A stretch of DNA of 64,000 nt, from the NCBI RefSeq assembly GCF_001548095.1, contig NZ_AP014815.1:2727656-2791655 (forward strand), in the 5' to 3' direction. Each line of letters opens with the position of its first letter. Within the stretch, counting starts at the first letter, position 1. Below are positions 18,903 through 27,883 of the stretch, piece by piece. Below the pieces are notes generated by a model. The model did not search any database, was not told the DNA's origin, and saw only the letters and a program-made list of their open reading frames with translations. The translations under genes and the position numbers were made by a program. This stretch comes from Geminocystis sp. NIES-3708 (GTDB lineage: Bacteria > Cyanobacteriota > Cyanobacteriia > Cyanobacteriales > Cyanobacteriaceae).

Positions 18903-21900
18903 ATGTCTCTTTCTTCAGAATTTATTAAACGTCCAGTATTAACAACGGTTTGCACCATCGTGATTATCCTCGTCGGGGTAATATGTATGGCACTGTTACC
19001 CTTGGATAAATTACCGCAAATTGCTCCCAAGCAGGTATCTGTTACCGCTAACTATGTGGGTGCAGATGCAAAAACTACCGTAGATAATGTTACTAGCGTT
19101 TTAGAAAGAGAAATTAACGGCACGGCTGATATTCGCTGGATTAGTTCCAATACGGCTAATACAGGACAAAGTACTATTAACGTTAGTTTTCCCGTCGAAA
19201 TTGATAGCAACACGGCACAAGTATTAGTACAAAACCGAGTTGCACAAGCCCAATCCAGCTTACCACCCATTGTTAACCAATCAGGGATTACAACGCAACA
19301 AGCTTCTCCTAGCGTTACCCTTGCTTACGCTTTTTACTCTGAAAAAGGAGAAGATGGTAAATATTTATATGATACCGTATTCTTATTTAACTACCTCGAT
19401 CGCTATCTGTGGAATGAATTAAACAGAATTGAAGGGGTAGGAAATTTAAACGCACTAGGCTCATCTACCTATGCTATGCGAATTTGGCTTGATCCCAACA
19501 AATTAGCCGCTAGAGGTTTAACCGCTACTGATGTAGTGTCTGTGATTCAAGAGCAAAACTTTGATATTGGTACTGGTGGTGTTGGTAGATTACCGAATCC
19601 CGAAGGACAACAATTTGAAATTCCCTTGAAAGTACAAGGACGTTTTGTCACTCCAGAAGAAGCTGAAAATATTGTGGTGAAGGTGGGAGATGATGGAACT
19701 TTAATTAAAATTGGTGATGTTGGCAGAGCAGAATTAGGAGTTGAAAATTATATTACTTTAATTACCCTTGATGGAGATACCCCCGCCGTTGCTTTAATTA
19801 TTTATCAGTTACCCGGTAGTAACGCCCTTGACACGGCAAACGCCATTAAGGCAAAAATGGAAGAATTAAGACAGTCCTTCCCTCCCGGATATAAAGATGT
19901 AATTGTTTTAGATAACACTCTTTTCATTGATGCGGCACTAAAAGACTTAGTGGTAACTTTATTACAGGCGATCGCACTGGTAGTATTAGTTATTTTTATC
20001 TTTTTACAAGACTGGCGAACCACCGTTATTCCTTCTGTGGCGATTCCTGTAGCCTTAATTGGTTCGATGATTGCTTTAAAAGCTTTAGGTTTTACTCTCA
20101 ATCAATTAACCTTATTCGCCTGTGTATTAGCAACAGGTTTAGTAGTGGACGACGGTATCGTAATTGTCGAATCTGTTTCCAATAAACTTGCCCAGAGAAT
20201 GCGTCCTCTACAAGCGGCTTTTGACTCTATGGATGAATTATTCGGAGCAGTCATTGCTACATCTGTAGTGTTAATGGCGGTATTTATTCCCGTATCTTTT
20301 TTCCCCGGCACAACAGGGATTGTTTATAAACAATTCGCTTTAACCATTGCCGCTGCAGTACTTTTTTCTACCTTTAATGCTTTAACCTTTTCTCCTACCA
20401 TGTCAGGGATATTGTTACAAGCCCCTAAAAAAACCAAAGGTCCTTTAGGAGTATTTTTTGAATTATTTAACCGTGTATTTGATGCTTTTAAAGAAGGATA
20501 CCGCAAGGTAATTACTTTTTTAACTAAGCTCAAAACCCTAATTATGATTATTTTCATAAGTGGTTTAATTTTGACGGGATGGATGTATCAAACTGTACCG
20601 CAGGGTTTTATTCCTGAAGAAGATCAAGGGTATTTCTTTGTTATTGCCACCGCACAACCCGGTGTATCTCTCAACTATACCCAAGATATTAACAGTAAAA
20701 TCATGGCGGAAATCATGGAATTTGAAGAAGTTGATCATGCTATGGCATTAACGGGATTTTCCTTCGATGGTATTAACAGCAATCAAGGTTTATTCTTTAT
20801 TAAATTAAAAACTTGGGCTGAAAGAGAAGGGGCAAAACATTCCGTATTTGGCGTAATTCGTCGCTTAAACCCTATTTTGAGACAAAAAATCGATAACGCC
20901 AGAGTTTTTGCCGTTAATGCTCCTCCAGTGGATGGTTTAAGTAACTTTAGTGGTTTAGAACTTTATATCCAAGATCGTCAATTAACAGGGATGGATGCCT
21001 TAATTGATAATACTCAACGGATAATTGCGGCAGCAAATGAACGTCCTGAAGTGGCGGGTGCTTTTACTACCTTTACCTTTAACTCTCCCATCTTAGAGGC
21101 AAAAATCAATCGAGAAAAAGTCAAAGCGATGAATGTGGATATTAACGTGGTTTTAGCTAACTTACAAACTTATCTCGGTGGAAACTTTGTTAACCAATTT
21201 GTCTTAGATGGGCGATTATATAGAGTTTTTGCGCAAGCTGACGGAGATTTTCGCTCCAATCCTGATGATATTGGTAAAATTTATGTGCGTAGTCGTAACG
21301 GTGCAATGGTGCAGATGAGCGATATGTTAACCCTGGAAGAAAGCACTTATCCTCCCATCGTTACTAACTATAATGTTTATCCAGCCATCAAAGTTAACGT
21401 ATCTCCAGCCCAAGGATATAGCTCAGGGCAAGTTATCCAAGTCATGGAAGAAGTTGCAAATGCCACCTTACAGCCCGGATTTGGCTTTGAATGGACAAAC
21501 ACCGCCGCCGAAGAAAAAACCGCAGGAGGTGCCGCACCTATTGTATTCGGGTTAGGTTTTGTGATGGTATTCTTAGTATTAGCCTCTCAGTATGAAAGCT
21601 ATATTGATCCGACTATCATTATGTTAACCGTACCCCTATCAATTTTAGGTGCGTTAGGGGGCATCTGGTTAAGAGTTCAATTTCAAGGCACTGATAGTAT
21701 TTGGCCCATTCTCGATAATAATATTTATGTACAAGTAGGCTTAGTAATGCTTATCGGGATGTCGAGTAAAAATGCCATTCTGATTGTGGAATTTGCTAAT
21801 CAAGCACGTACATTAGGCATGACTATTACTAATGCGGCAATCTATGCGGCAACAGAGCGTTTTCGTCCGATTTTAATGACAACCTTATCTACTCTATTCG

Positions 21901-22154
21901 GCTTTTTACCTTTATTAGTTGCCAGTGGTGCAGGTAGTGTCAGCCGTTGGTCATTAGGTACATCTGTATTTGGAGGAATGATTATTTCCACGATTTTGAG
22001 TTTATTATTTGTGCCTAATCTTTATATCGTAATTAAGAATTTTGAACAAAATATATTAAGTAACGAGAAGAAACCTCGTAAACCCTCTGATAATGATAAA
22101 AATGGTGGTAATCCTAATACTCAAGAATCTCCTATCCTGATGTCAGATAGTTAG
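18903..22154 (+). CDS. RND efflux pump, HAE1/AcrB type
   Basis: 1083 residues with the inner-membrane AcrB layout: TM1 near residues 10-30, a large periplasmic domain, a TM2-6 block near 340-500, TM7, a second periplasmic domain and TM8-12. The proton-relay aspartates are in TM4 (GLVVDDGIVIVE) and the lysine in GMSSKNAILIVEFA. It should export hydrophobic drugs or lipids with an adaptor and an outer-membrane channel. Neither partner is adjacent: 167 non-coding bases precede it and clpS follows. Starts at ATG 18903, MSLSSEFIKRPVL. Confidence 0.95.
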   Translation: MSLSSEFIKRPVLTTVCTIVIILVGVICMALLPLDKLPQIAPKQVSVTANYVGADAKTTVDNVTSVLEREINGTADIRWISSNTANTGQSTINVSFPVEIDSNTAQVLVQNRVAQAQSSLPPIVNQSGITTQQASPSVTLAYAFYSEKGEDGKYLYDTVFLFNYLDRYLWNELNRIEGVGNLNALGSSTYAMRIWLDPNKLAARGLTATDVVSVIQEQNFDIGTGGVGRLPNPEGQQFEIPLKVQGRFVTPEEAENIVVKVGDDGTLIKIGDVGRAELGVENYITLITLDGDTPAVALIIYQLPGSNALDTANAIKAKMEELRQSFPPGYKDVIVLDNTLFIDAALKDLVVTLLQAIALVVLVIFIFLQDWRTTVIPSVAIPVALIGSMIALKALGFTLNQLTLFACVLATGLVVDDGIVIVESVSNKLAQRMRPLQAAFDSMDELFGAVIATSVVLMAVFIPVSFFPGTTGIVYKQFALTIAAAVLFSTFNALTFSPTMSGILLQAPKKTKGPLGVFFELFNRVFDAFKEGYRKVITFLTKLKTLIMIIFISGLILTGWMYQTVPQGFIPEEDQGYFFVIATAQPGVSLNYTQDINSKIMAEIMEFEEVDHAMALTGFSFDGINSNQGLFFIKLKTWAEREGAKHSVFGVIRRLNPILRQKIDNARVFAVNAPPVDGLSNFSGLELYIQDRQLTGMDALIDNTQRIIAAANERPEVAGAFTTFTFNSPILEAKINREKVKAMNVDINVVLANLQTYLGGNFVNQFVLDGRLYRVFAQADGDFRSNPDDIGKIYVRSRNGAMVQMSDMLTLEESTYPPIVTNYNVYPAIKVNVSPAQGYSSGQVIQVMEEVANATLQPGFGFEWTNTAAEEKTAGGAAPIVFGLGFVMVFLVLASQYESYIDPTIIMLTVPLSILGALGGIWLRVQFQGTDSIWPILDNNIYVQVGLVMLIGMSSKNAILIVEFANQARTLGMTITNAAIYAATERFRPILMTTLSTLFGFLPLLVASGAGSVSRWSLGTSVFGGMIISTILSLLFVPNLYIVIKNFEQNILSNEKKPRKPSDNDKNGGNPNTQESPILMSDS

Positions 22155-22213
22155 AGACAAAACTTAGAGTTATAATCATTTAAAGAATTAAATTTTTCTC
22201 AACTACATATACA

Positions 22214-22222
22214 TAGGAGGTA
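22214..22222 (+). promoter_or_regulatory. Strong Shine-Dalgarno site of clpS
   Basis: An AGGAGGT core lies about 12 bases upstream of the clpS ATG at 22233. It is the best ribosome binding site I noticed in this window, where most genes lack one, and it supports this start. Confidence 0.7.
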
Positions 22223-22232
22223 ATTAATTTAT

Positions 22233-22523
22233 ATGTCAACTCAAGTAATTGATAAGCCTACAAGTAAATCTGAGACTAAACGTAAGCATGATTCAGGTTA
22301 TCGAGTCTTATTACATAATGATAGTTTTAATACTATGGAATATGTTGTACTAGTTTTAATGGAAACCGTTGGTATTAATGAGCCTCAAGCGGTTAGTGTC
22401 ATGATGGAAACTCACACAAATGGTATTGGGTTAGTCACTACTTGTGCTTTAGAACACGCAGAATTTTATTGCGAAAGTCTTAAAAGTAAAGGCTTGACTA
22501 GCACAATTGAACCAGCAGAATAA
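22233..22523 (+). CDS. clpS: ClpS adaptor, ClpS1 type
   Basis: 96 residues. ClpS delivers N-degron substrates to the Clp AAA+ unfoldase. The core begins SGYRVLLHNDSFNTMEYVV and includes the ligand histidine in METHTNGIG, then CALEHAEFYCESLKSKGL. The sequence matches ClpS1 of cyanobacteria better than the leucine-specific ClpS2 (from memory). One oddity is the motif N-D-S, where most ClpS proteins have N-D-D or N-D-Y. The N-terminal 20 residues are polar and flexible. It is preceded by an AGGAGG ribosome binding site. Confidence 0.93.
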   Translation: MSTQVIDKPTSKSETKRKHDSGYRVLLHNDSFNTMEYVVLVLMETVGINEPQAVSVMMETHTNGIGLVTTCALEHAEFYCESLKSKGLTSTIEPAE

Positions 22524-22582
22524 TTAATAATTAATAATTAACAATTAACAATTAATCTACATAAACAGTTAATTTTAAAAAA

Positions 22583-23419
22583 TTGTCTTTTGAACATATT
22601 AAAAAATATCCTTTTTTAGCAAGGTTAGGTTTATTTATTCTTGCTTTAGGAATTATTTGGCTACCTTTTGCAATTCCTATTTACTATCTTATAGGAAAAA
22701 AAGATCCTAATTTAACAACTATTATTACTATGGCAATTTTATTTGTCATTTTTTTATTTTTAGTTAAACTTTGGGGAAAATATATTTATGATAATAACAA
22801 TATTTTTTCTTATTATGGTTTAGTAAATAGTAAAAAAAATTGGCAACATTTAATTAAAGGTTTAATAATTGGTTTTGTTTCAAATTGGCTATTATTTGCC
22901 GTAGAAGCATTATTCGGTTGGTTAAGTTTTCAGCCTCCGACGATGGCTTTTCCTAAATTAGTTTTAGAAGGTTTTATTAGTGCAATTGGTATAGGATTTG
23001 CTGAAGAATTATTTTTTCGAGGATGGTTACTATCAGAGTTAGAAAAGGATTTTTCTTTGGGTGTTTCTGGTGGCTTAAATTCTTTGCTTTTTGCTGTCGC
23101 TCATTTTATCAAACCTCTGTCTGAAGTTATTAGAACTATTGTTACTTTTCCTGCATTATTATTACTAGGGTACACTTTAATCTCAGCAAAGAGATCTCAT
23201 CAAAATCTTTTAGGTATCAGTATTGGTATTCATAGTGGTTTAGTTTGGGGTTATTATGTGGTTAATGTCGGGGAAATGATAACCTATACAGAAAAAGTAC
23301 CTCAATGGATTACGGGAATAGATCAAAATCCCATTGCTGGAATTATGGGATTAGGTTTTCTTGCAATCTTATTATATTTTATTAAAACCTCAATAAATAC
23401 TAAATATGAGAAAAATTAA
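22583..23419 (+). CDS. CPBP family intramembrane metalloprotease
   Basis: 278 residues with about eight hydrophobic segments. The family motif EELFFRGWLL gives the paired glutamates and arginine, and a second metal-ligand region is in FAVAHF. CPBP proteins are related to CAAX prenyl proteases; bacterial members often act in membrane protein processing or bacteriocin immunity. The substrate here is unknown. The frame opens with TTG at 22583, and I see neither a ribosome binding site nor an earlier start, so the exact N-terminus is uncertain. It follows clpS by 59 AT-rich bases. Confidence 0.88.
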   Translation: MSFEHIKKYPFLARLGLFILALGIIWLPFAIPIYYLIGKKDPNLTTIITMAILFVIFLFLVKLWGKYIYDNNNIFSYYGLVNSKKNWQHLIKGLIIGFVSNWLLFAVEALFGWLSFQPPTMAFPKLVLEGFISAIGIGFAEELFFRGWLLSELEKDFSLGVSGGLNSLLFAVAHFIKPLSEVIRTIVTFPALLLLGYTLISAKRSHQNLLGISIGIHSGLVWGYYVVNVGEMITYTEKVPQWITGIDQNPIAGIMGLGFLAILLYFIKTSINTKYEKN

Positions 23420-23534
23420 TTTAGAATTTAGATAATTTTATAGAGGATAAAAAATCAAGATTTAAGTATTAAAATTTTTATTATTTTTAGTCTAAATAAG
23501 TATTTAAACAGTTTCCAAAAAAAATTTTATTTTA

Positions 23535-23954
23535 ATGTTATTCAAATTATTAATCGCTACTATTTTAGGAGCAATTTTAGGTTTAGAAAGAGAATTAAGA
23601 CATAAACCGGGGGGAATAAAAACTAATGCTTTAGTCTCTATGGCTTCATGTGCTTTTGTTTTAATTATTGATAATGTTGACTCTACCGAAATAGCTAGAG
23701 TTATGACAGGCATTATACAAGGTGTTGGTTTTATTGGCGGTGGGTTGATTCTTAAAGCTGGAAACAATGCTAGGAATGTTACAGGAGCTACAGAAATTTG
23801 GGTTTCTTCCGCTATCGGTTTAGCTTGTAGTGTAGGTTTATGGGATTTAGCCCTAGCCTTATTATTATTCTCTTTAATTATTTTAAGAACAATGAGGATC
23901 TATTTTTCTAACAAAAATCATCGAGAATCATCAATACCTAAAGATATAGAATAA
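23535..23954 (+). CDS. MgtC/SapB-like membrane protein
   Basis: 139 residues. The MgtC hallmark is present: ILGAILGLERELRHKPGGIKTNALV, followed by RVMTGIIQGVGFIGGGLILK and GATEIWVSSAIGLACSVG. Four hydrophobic segments fit. The C-terminal soluble ACT-like domain of full-length MgtC is missing, as in short SapB-type members. Roles reported for relatives include adaptation to low magnesium and control of the F-ATPase; none is shown here. It starts at ATG 23535. Confidence 0.88.
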   Translation: MLFKLLIATILGAILGLERELRHKPGGIKTNALVSMASCAFVLIIDNVDSTEIARVMTGIIQGVGFIGGGLILKAGNNARNVTGATEIWVSSAIGLACSVGLWDLALALLLFSLIILRTMRIYFSNKNHRESSIPKDIE

Positions 23955-24111
23955 AATTAATCGAAAAAGTAAAAGATTGATAAATTTTTCAAAAAATGAA
24001 GACTGTTTAAACAATTAAAAATTTTCTGCTGTCTTAGTTACAAAAATAAAGAAATTTAGCCAAGAAGATCTTAAAATTAAAGTAAAGAATGAGATAATGA
24101 GGTATATTTTT

Positions 24112-24330
24112 ATGAGTACAGAAGATAAAGCTAGAGAATTAATGGCAAAACAAAGAATTCAGACAAATCATGAGACTGAAATTTTGTTATCTTTGACAGA
24201 GCAAGAACTACATGAACACCATGTTACAGAGCTTGAAGAAAAGGCAAGAGAATTATTAGCTGAAAATCGTCAACATGATCAGAACTTACAGAATAACATG
24301 ACTTCTCGAACAGAGCAAGAGTTAGTTTAA
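24112..24330 (+). CDS. Small acidic protein with an internal duplication
   Basis: 72 residues from ATG 24112, which has GAGG nine bases upstream; an alternative ATG at 24097 would add five residues. Two imperfect repeats are visible. One starts EDKARELMAKQR and ends LTEQELHEHH. The other starts EEKARELLAENR and ends RTEQELV. Predicted helical, charged and soluble. I do not recognise the family. It stands alone, with 142 bases before it and 265 after. Confidence 0.65.
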   Translation: MSTEDKARELMAKQRIQTNHETEILLSLTEQELHEHHVTELEEKARELLAENRQHDQNLQNNMTSRTEQELV

Positions 24331-24415
24331 TTATTCATGATGAGGGGAAATAAAGTAGGAGATAAAGAAATACTTTTTTGTTAAGGTATTTGTTAATTTG
24401 GTATTTTTTAACTGG

Positions 24416-24499
24416 TTGATTTTTATAGCTCTCTTAATTCACTCAGCTATTCCCCCATTATAGTATTTATTTTCCCTTGTCCTTTGCTATAAAAATCAA
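24416..24499 (+). repeat. Perfect 14-bp inverted repeat, 84 bp overall
   Basis: TTGATTTTTATAGC at 24416-24429 is exactly inverted as GCTATAAAAATCAA at 24486-24499, with 56 bases between. It lies 97 bases upstream of the 94-residue protein that opens the sigma-like cassette. It could be an RNA hairpin in the leader, an attenuator, or the ends of a tiny mobile element. The arms are seen directly; function is open. Confidence 0.7.
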
Positions 24500-24595
24500 T
24501 TTTTAGAAAAATTAATAATTTTGCATATTTTAAGGATACCTTCTGGATGTACTATTAAAAGCCCTAGTGAAAATTAACTCAATTTAGTACTATAG

Positions 24596-24880
24596 ATGAA
24601 AGACAATAAAATAATCAAAATTGGTGATGTTGTTAAAGTGAAAGGTAAATTATACTTAGTATTTGATATTACAGATACTCGTATTTTTTGTCGTTTATTT
24701 AGATTCACAAAAACAGGACGTTTTCAATATTATCAAGATTATAATTTTCCTATAAATATCTGCCAATTAAGTAATATCAAAGAAAAACAAATAATTTATG
24801 AAGAAAGAAGACAAGCTAGTATTCAAAGAAAACCTTATTCAGCTATTTGTGCTAACTATATTCATCATTTAATTCGTTAG
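24596..24880 (+). CDS. Unknown 94-residue protein, first gene of a sigma-like cassette
   Basis: The N-terminus reads KIIKIGDVVKVKGKLYLVFDI and is rich in beta-strand formers; it resembles a small SH3/KOW-like barrel, which is inference. The C-terminal third is basic and aromatic (YEERRQASIQRKPYSA). I do not recognise the family. The stop is 10 bases before the next start, so it is almost surely co-transcribed with the sigma-like gene. Starts at ATG 24596. The base composition is very AT-rich. Confidence 0.65.
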   Translation: MKDNKIIKIGDVVKVKGKLYLVFDITDTRIFCRLFRFTKTGRFQYYQDYNFPINICQLSNIKEKQIIYEERRQASIQRKPYSAICANYIHHLIR

Positions 24881-24890
24881 TATAATTTTT

Positions 24891-26312
24891 ATGATAATTC
24901 GTTTAAATATTGTTGATAAATTTTCCACTTTTTTATCCATTACTGATAGTTATAAGTTTATTTTACATTGGCGTATAGACTATAAATTAAAAAAGAATAT
25001 AAAAAAAATTATTTTACAGTCATCAGTTGAAGCTGATATTTTAGCTTATCAAATGTTAAACAATTTACGAATAAATAATAACTTAATTTTACGGCATCAT
25101 CTAACATCTTATCTTCAAGAAATATCTTATTGGACAACAAAATATGTTTATTTTCATCTGAATAATATTATTACTCCTTTAACTCTTGATGAATGTTTTT
25201 TATTAGCGAGTGAAGCCATAACTCAACCAGAAAAAATATTAAGAAAATATCAATTTGATGGTGGTAGTAAAATAACTACTTATGCTTATACTCGACTAAA
25301 AACTATTGTAGCTGATAAAATATATCTTAGTAGGAATTGGAAATTATTAACTAATTGGGGATTATTAAAAAAAATTAGTAAATCTAATAGAGAAAATATT
25401 TTAAAAAATATTGGCGGTTTAACCGAAAATAAGTTAAAAGAATATTTATTAGTATGGCAATGTTTTGTTGATAATTATACGTCTTTTTCTACTACTAAAA
25501 ATAAGTCTTTATCTCCTCCTAATTTAGCACAACTAAAGCTGATGACTAGTCAGTATAATTTATTAGGGAAAAAAATCTTTGAATTTACATCAGAGTTAAC
25601 TATGGAAGAATTTAAAGAAAGAGTTGAATTTTGTGGAGAAAAAGCAAGATTATTTATTAATCCAGTGACAGTTGAATATCCAGAAGATAAAGAAATCAAT
25701 CAAGAGGAAAATTATATACATTATTTCAATGACTTGGAGGAATATCAACAAAAAGAAAAAATAAATCTAATTCTTGTCACCACTTTTAAATCTCTTAATC
25801 TTCCTTCCCAAAGTATCTTTTATCTTTCAGAAGCATTTGGTTTCACTCAACAACAAATCATAAAAACTATTCGATTAACAAACTCTAATTTTCCTAGTCA
25901 ACAATATCAACTTTCAAGAGATACCGAAAAAATTAGAAAATACTTGCTGGATGTGGTGATTAAAAACTTTAAAGGAGAAAAAGAAAAATTTAATCCAGAA
26001 AAAATTAAATCATTAATTCAACTGTTAAAACAATGGTTAACGGAATATATAGAATCGGAAATGTTATTACTATGTCAAGAATCTTTTCTTTCCATAGAAA
26101 CTTCTCAACAAAAATCACTTGAAAACAATTATTTTAACTTTTATTTAGATAAATCATCTATTCTCGAACATATTTCAGTTGAACTTATTAATATTTTTAG
26201 GCAAAAATTAAATGCTAAACTGAATTTACAGTTAGAAGAAAATACTTTGATTAATAATAATATTAAACTATGGTTAGAGAAATTTTTTCATGAATATTTT
26301 AATCAACAATAA
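24891..26312 (+). CDS. Sigma-70-like protein, cyanobacterial type paired with DUF1822
   Basis: 473 residues. Residues about 65-150 resemble sigma region 2: a helical stretch (SYLQEISYWTTKYVYFHL), then DECFLLASEAI and KYQFDGGSKITTYAYTRLKTI. That last segment mirrors the region 2.3/2.4 pattern of sigma factors (FD-x-G-S-K-F-x-T-Y-A). A helix-turn-helix-like stretch at about 305-325 (SEAFGFTQQQIIKTI) could be region 4. The remainder is Lys/Asn/Ile-rich and unrecognised. No region 1.1 is seen. I recall cyanobacterial sigma-like genes of this kind next to DUF1822 genes. Whether it binds RNA polymerase is unknown. Starts at ATG 24891. Confidence 0.6.
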   Translation: MIIRLNIVDKFSTFLSITDSYKFILHWRIDYKLKKNIKKIILQSSVEADILAYQMLNNLRINNNLILRHHLTSYLQEISYWTTKYVYFHLNNIITPLTLDECFLLASEAITQPEKILRKYQFDGGSKITTYAYTRLKTIVADKIYLSRNWKLLTNWGLLKKISKSNRENILKNIGGLTENKLKEYLLVWQCFVDNYTSFSTTKNKSLSPPNLAQLKLMTSQYNLLGKKIFEFTSELTMEEFKERVEFCGEKARLFINPVTVEYPEDKEINQEENYIHYFNDLEEYQQKEKINLILVTTFKSLNLPSQSIFYLSEAFGFTQQQIIKTIRLTNSNFPSQQYQLSRDTEKIRKYLLDVVIKNFKGEKEKFNPEKIKSLIQLLKQWLTEYIESEMLLLCQESFLSIETSQQKSLENNYFNFYLDKSSILEHISVELINIFRQKLNAKLNLQLEENTLINNNIKLWLEKFFHEYFNQQ

Positions 26313-26366
26313 AATTTTTTTTGACAATCTTAATTTTACTCTTTTTATTTAATTTTTAAAATTATT

Positions 26367-27734
26367 ATGACTAATTTAATCTTTTTTGATACTCCTATAG
26401 ACCAAATAAAAATACAATTAACTGATAAAATAAAAACTGAAACTTGGCAAAATATTAACCAGTTAAGTAATGACATTGCTCTTGTTCGAGGTTATCTTAA
26501 TTTATTAGTAAGAAAAATATTTATTTCATGGCTTAATTTAATATTAGAGAAAAATTTTAGTGATACCATGAAATTAGAAGATAATTTAAGTATTTGGGAA
26601 TTTATTAATGGTAACGCTATTGATATTGATTCTAGTCGCATTATTTTAATTCCTATAGAAACTCAAGACAAAATTGAATTTTCTATTCCTGAAGAATGGT
26701 TAAAAATTCCTCAATGGGTAGGAAACTATTATATAGCTGTAGAAGTAAATTTAGAAGAAAACTATCTGAATTTTGCTGGTTATATTTCCTATGAAGATGT
26801 AAATAATTATGGTAAATTAGATTCTTTTAATCATTGTTATGATTTACCCTATGAATGCTTAGAAACTGATTTAAATTTAATCTGTTTAGAATATGAATAT
26901 GGTTGGGATTCTATTCCACAAATTTTACCTTTACCCTTTCTTTCATCTCCTATCAAACAAAATTTATTTAAAGAAATTCAAGATAATTTATCTTCTTGTC
27001 TTTTGGTTAACTTTGGACATTGGTTAAGTTTACTTAGTGATAATAAAACTCGTTATCAATTATTTGCTAGTCGTAAATCTGTCAATTTAAGTGAATGGTT
27101 AAAAGGTAAATTCTTGACAAATTTAAGTAAAGGTTGGCAAACTTTAGATATGTTGACTCAACAATATATTAACTTTGACTTTTCTTTAAACCCTGTTTTT
27201 TCTTCTCGCTCATTTTCTTTTACTGATTCTCTTAATATTTTACAAAAAAATATTGATAAAGATCAAATAAATAAAATTCTTAATAACATCATTAATTTAG
27301 ATATTGATAATGAATTAAAAATAGACATAATTAAAATTTTACCTAATTTAATTAATGATAATGATGAAGAAATACGTTGGAATGCAGCTTTAGCTTTACA
27401 AAAATTAGACGATAATCATCCATCTTGTGCTATTTGGCAAGGAAAAATTATTAATTTAGATTCTAAACAATTAAGTTTATTAATAGGAGTTTTAGAAAAA
27501 AGTAGCACGGAAATTGATATTTTTATAAGACTTTTTAATTTGAATAAAAATTATAATTTACCAGAGGATTTACGATTGCAAATAATTGATCAAAATAATA
27601 ATATTTTTGCAAATTTAATGGCTAATGATAATGATCGTATTTTACAATATAAGTTTTGGGGTAATACCGAAGAAAAATTTATAATTAAAGTTATTTTAAA
27701 TAATAATTATTTTGAAGAAAAATTTAATATTTAA
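26367..27734 (+). CDS. DUF1822 family protein
   Basis: 455 residues. The middle part has the DUF1822 pattern: an RIILIPIE strand, then FSIPEEWLKIPQWVGNYYIAVEVN and a following FAGYISYEDV. Residues about 325-350 (INDNDEEIRWNAALALQKL) look like a single HEAT-type repeat. The tail (YKFWGNTEEKFIIKVIL) matches the usual strand-rich end of the family. It is soluble, without signal peptide. It lies 54 bases after the sigma-like gene on the same strand. No function is established to my knowledge. A role as regulator or anti-sigma partner is a guess from the pairing. Confidence 0.72.
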   Translation: MTNLIFFDTPIDQIKIQLTDKIKTETWQNINQLSNDIALVRGYLNLLVRKIFISWLNLILEKNFSDTMKLEDNLSIWEFINGNAIDIDSSRIILIPIETQDKIEFSIPEEWLKIPQWVGNYYIAVEVNLEENYLNFAGYISYEDVNNYGKLDSFNHCYDLPYECLETDLNLICLEYEYGWDSIPQILPLPFLSSPIKQNLFKEIQDNLSSCLLVNFGHWLSLLSDNKTRYQLFASRKSVNLSEWLKGKFLTNLSKGWQTLDMLTQQYINFDFSLNPVFSSRSFSFTDSLNILQKNIDKDQINKILNNIINLDIDNELKIDIIKILPNLINDNDEEIRWNAALALQKLDDNHPSCAIWQGKIINLDSKQLSLLIGVLEKSSTEIDIFIRLFNLNKNYNLPEDLRLQIIDQNNNIFANLMANDNDRILQYKFWGNTEEKFIIKVILNNNYFEEKFNI

Positions 27735-27883
27735 CTATAGCATTACCAACTTATAGCTTTTACTTTTAAAGAGAATAAAATATATCAGATAGATTTTAAA
27801 AAGATTATTAATTGTATTTACGATACCCAAAAATGATATATTAAGAAAATTCTTATTATTAATATAATCTATAATTATTCGTC

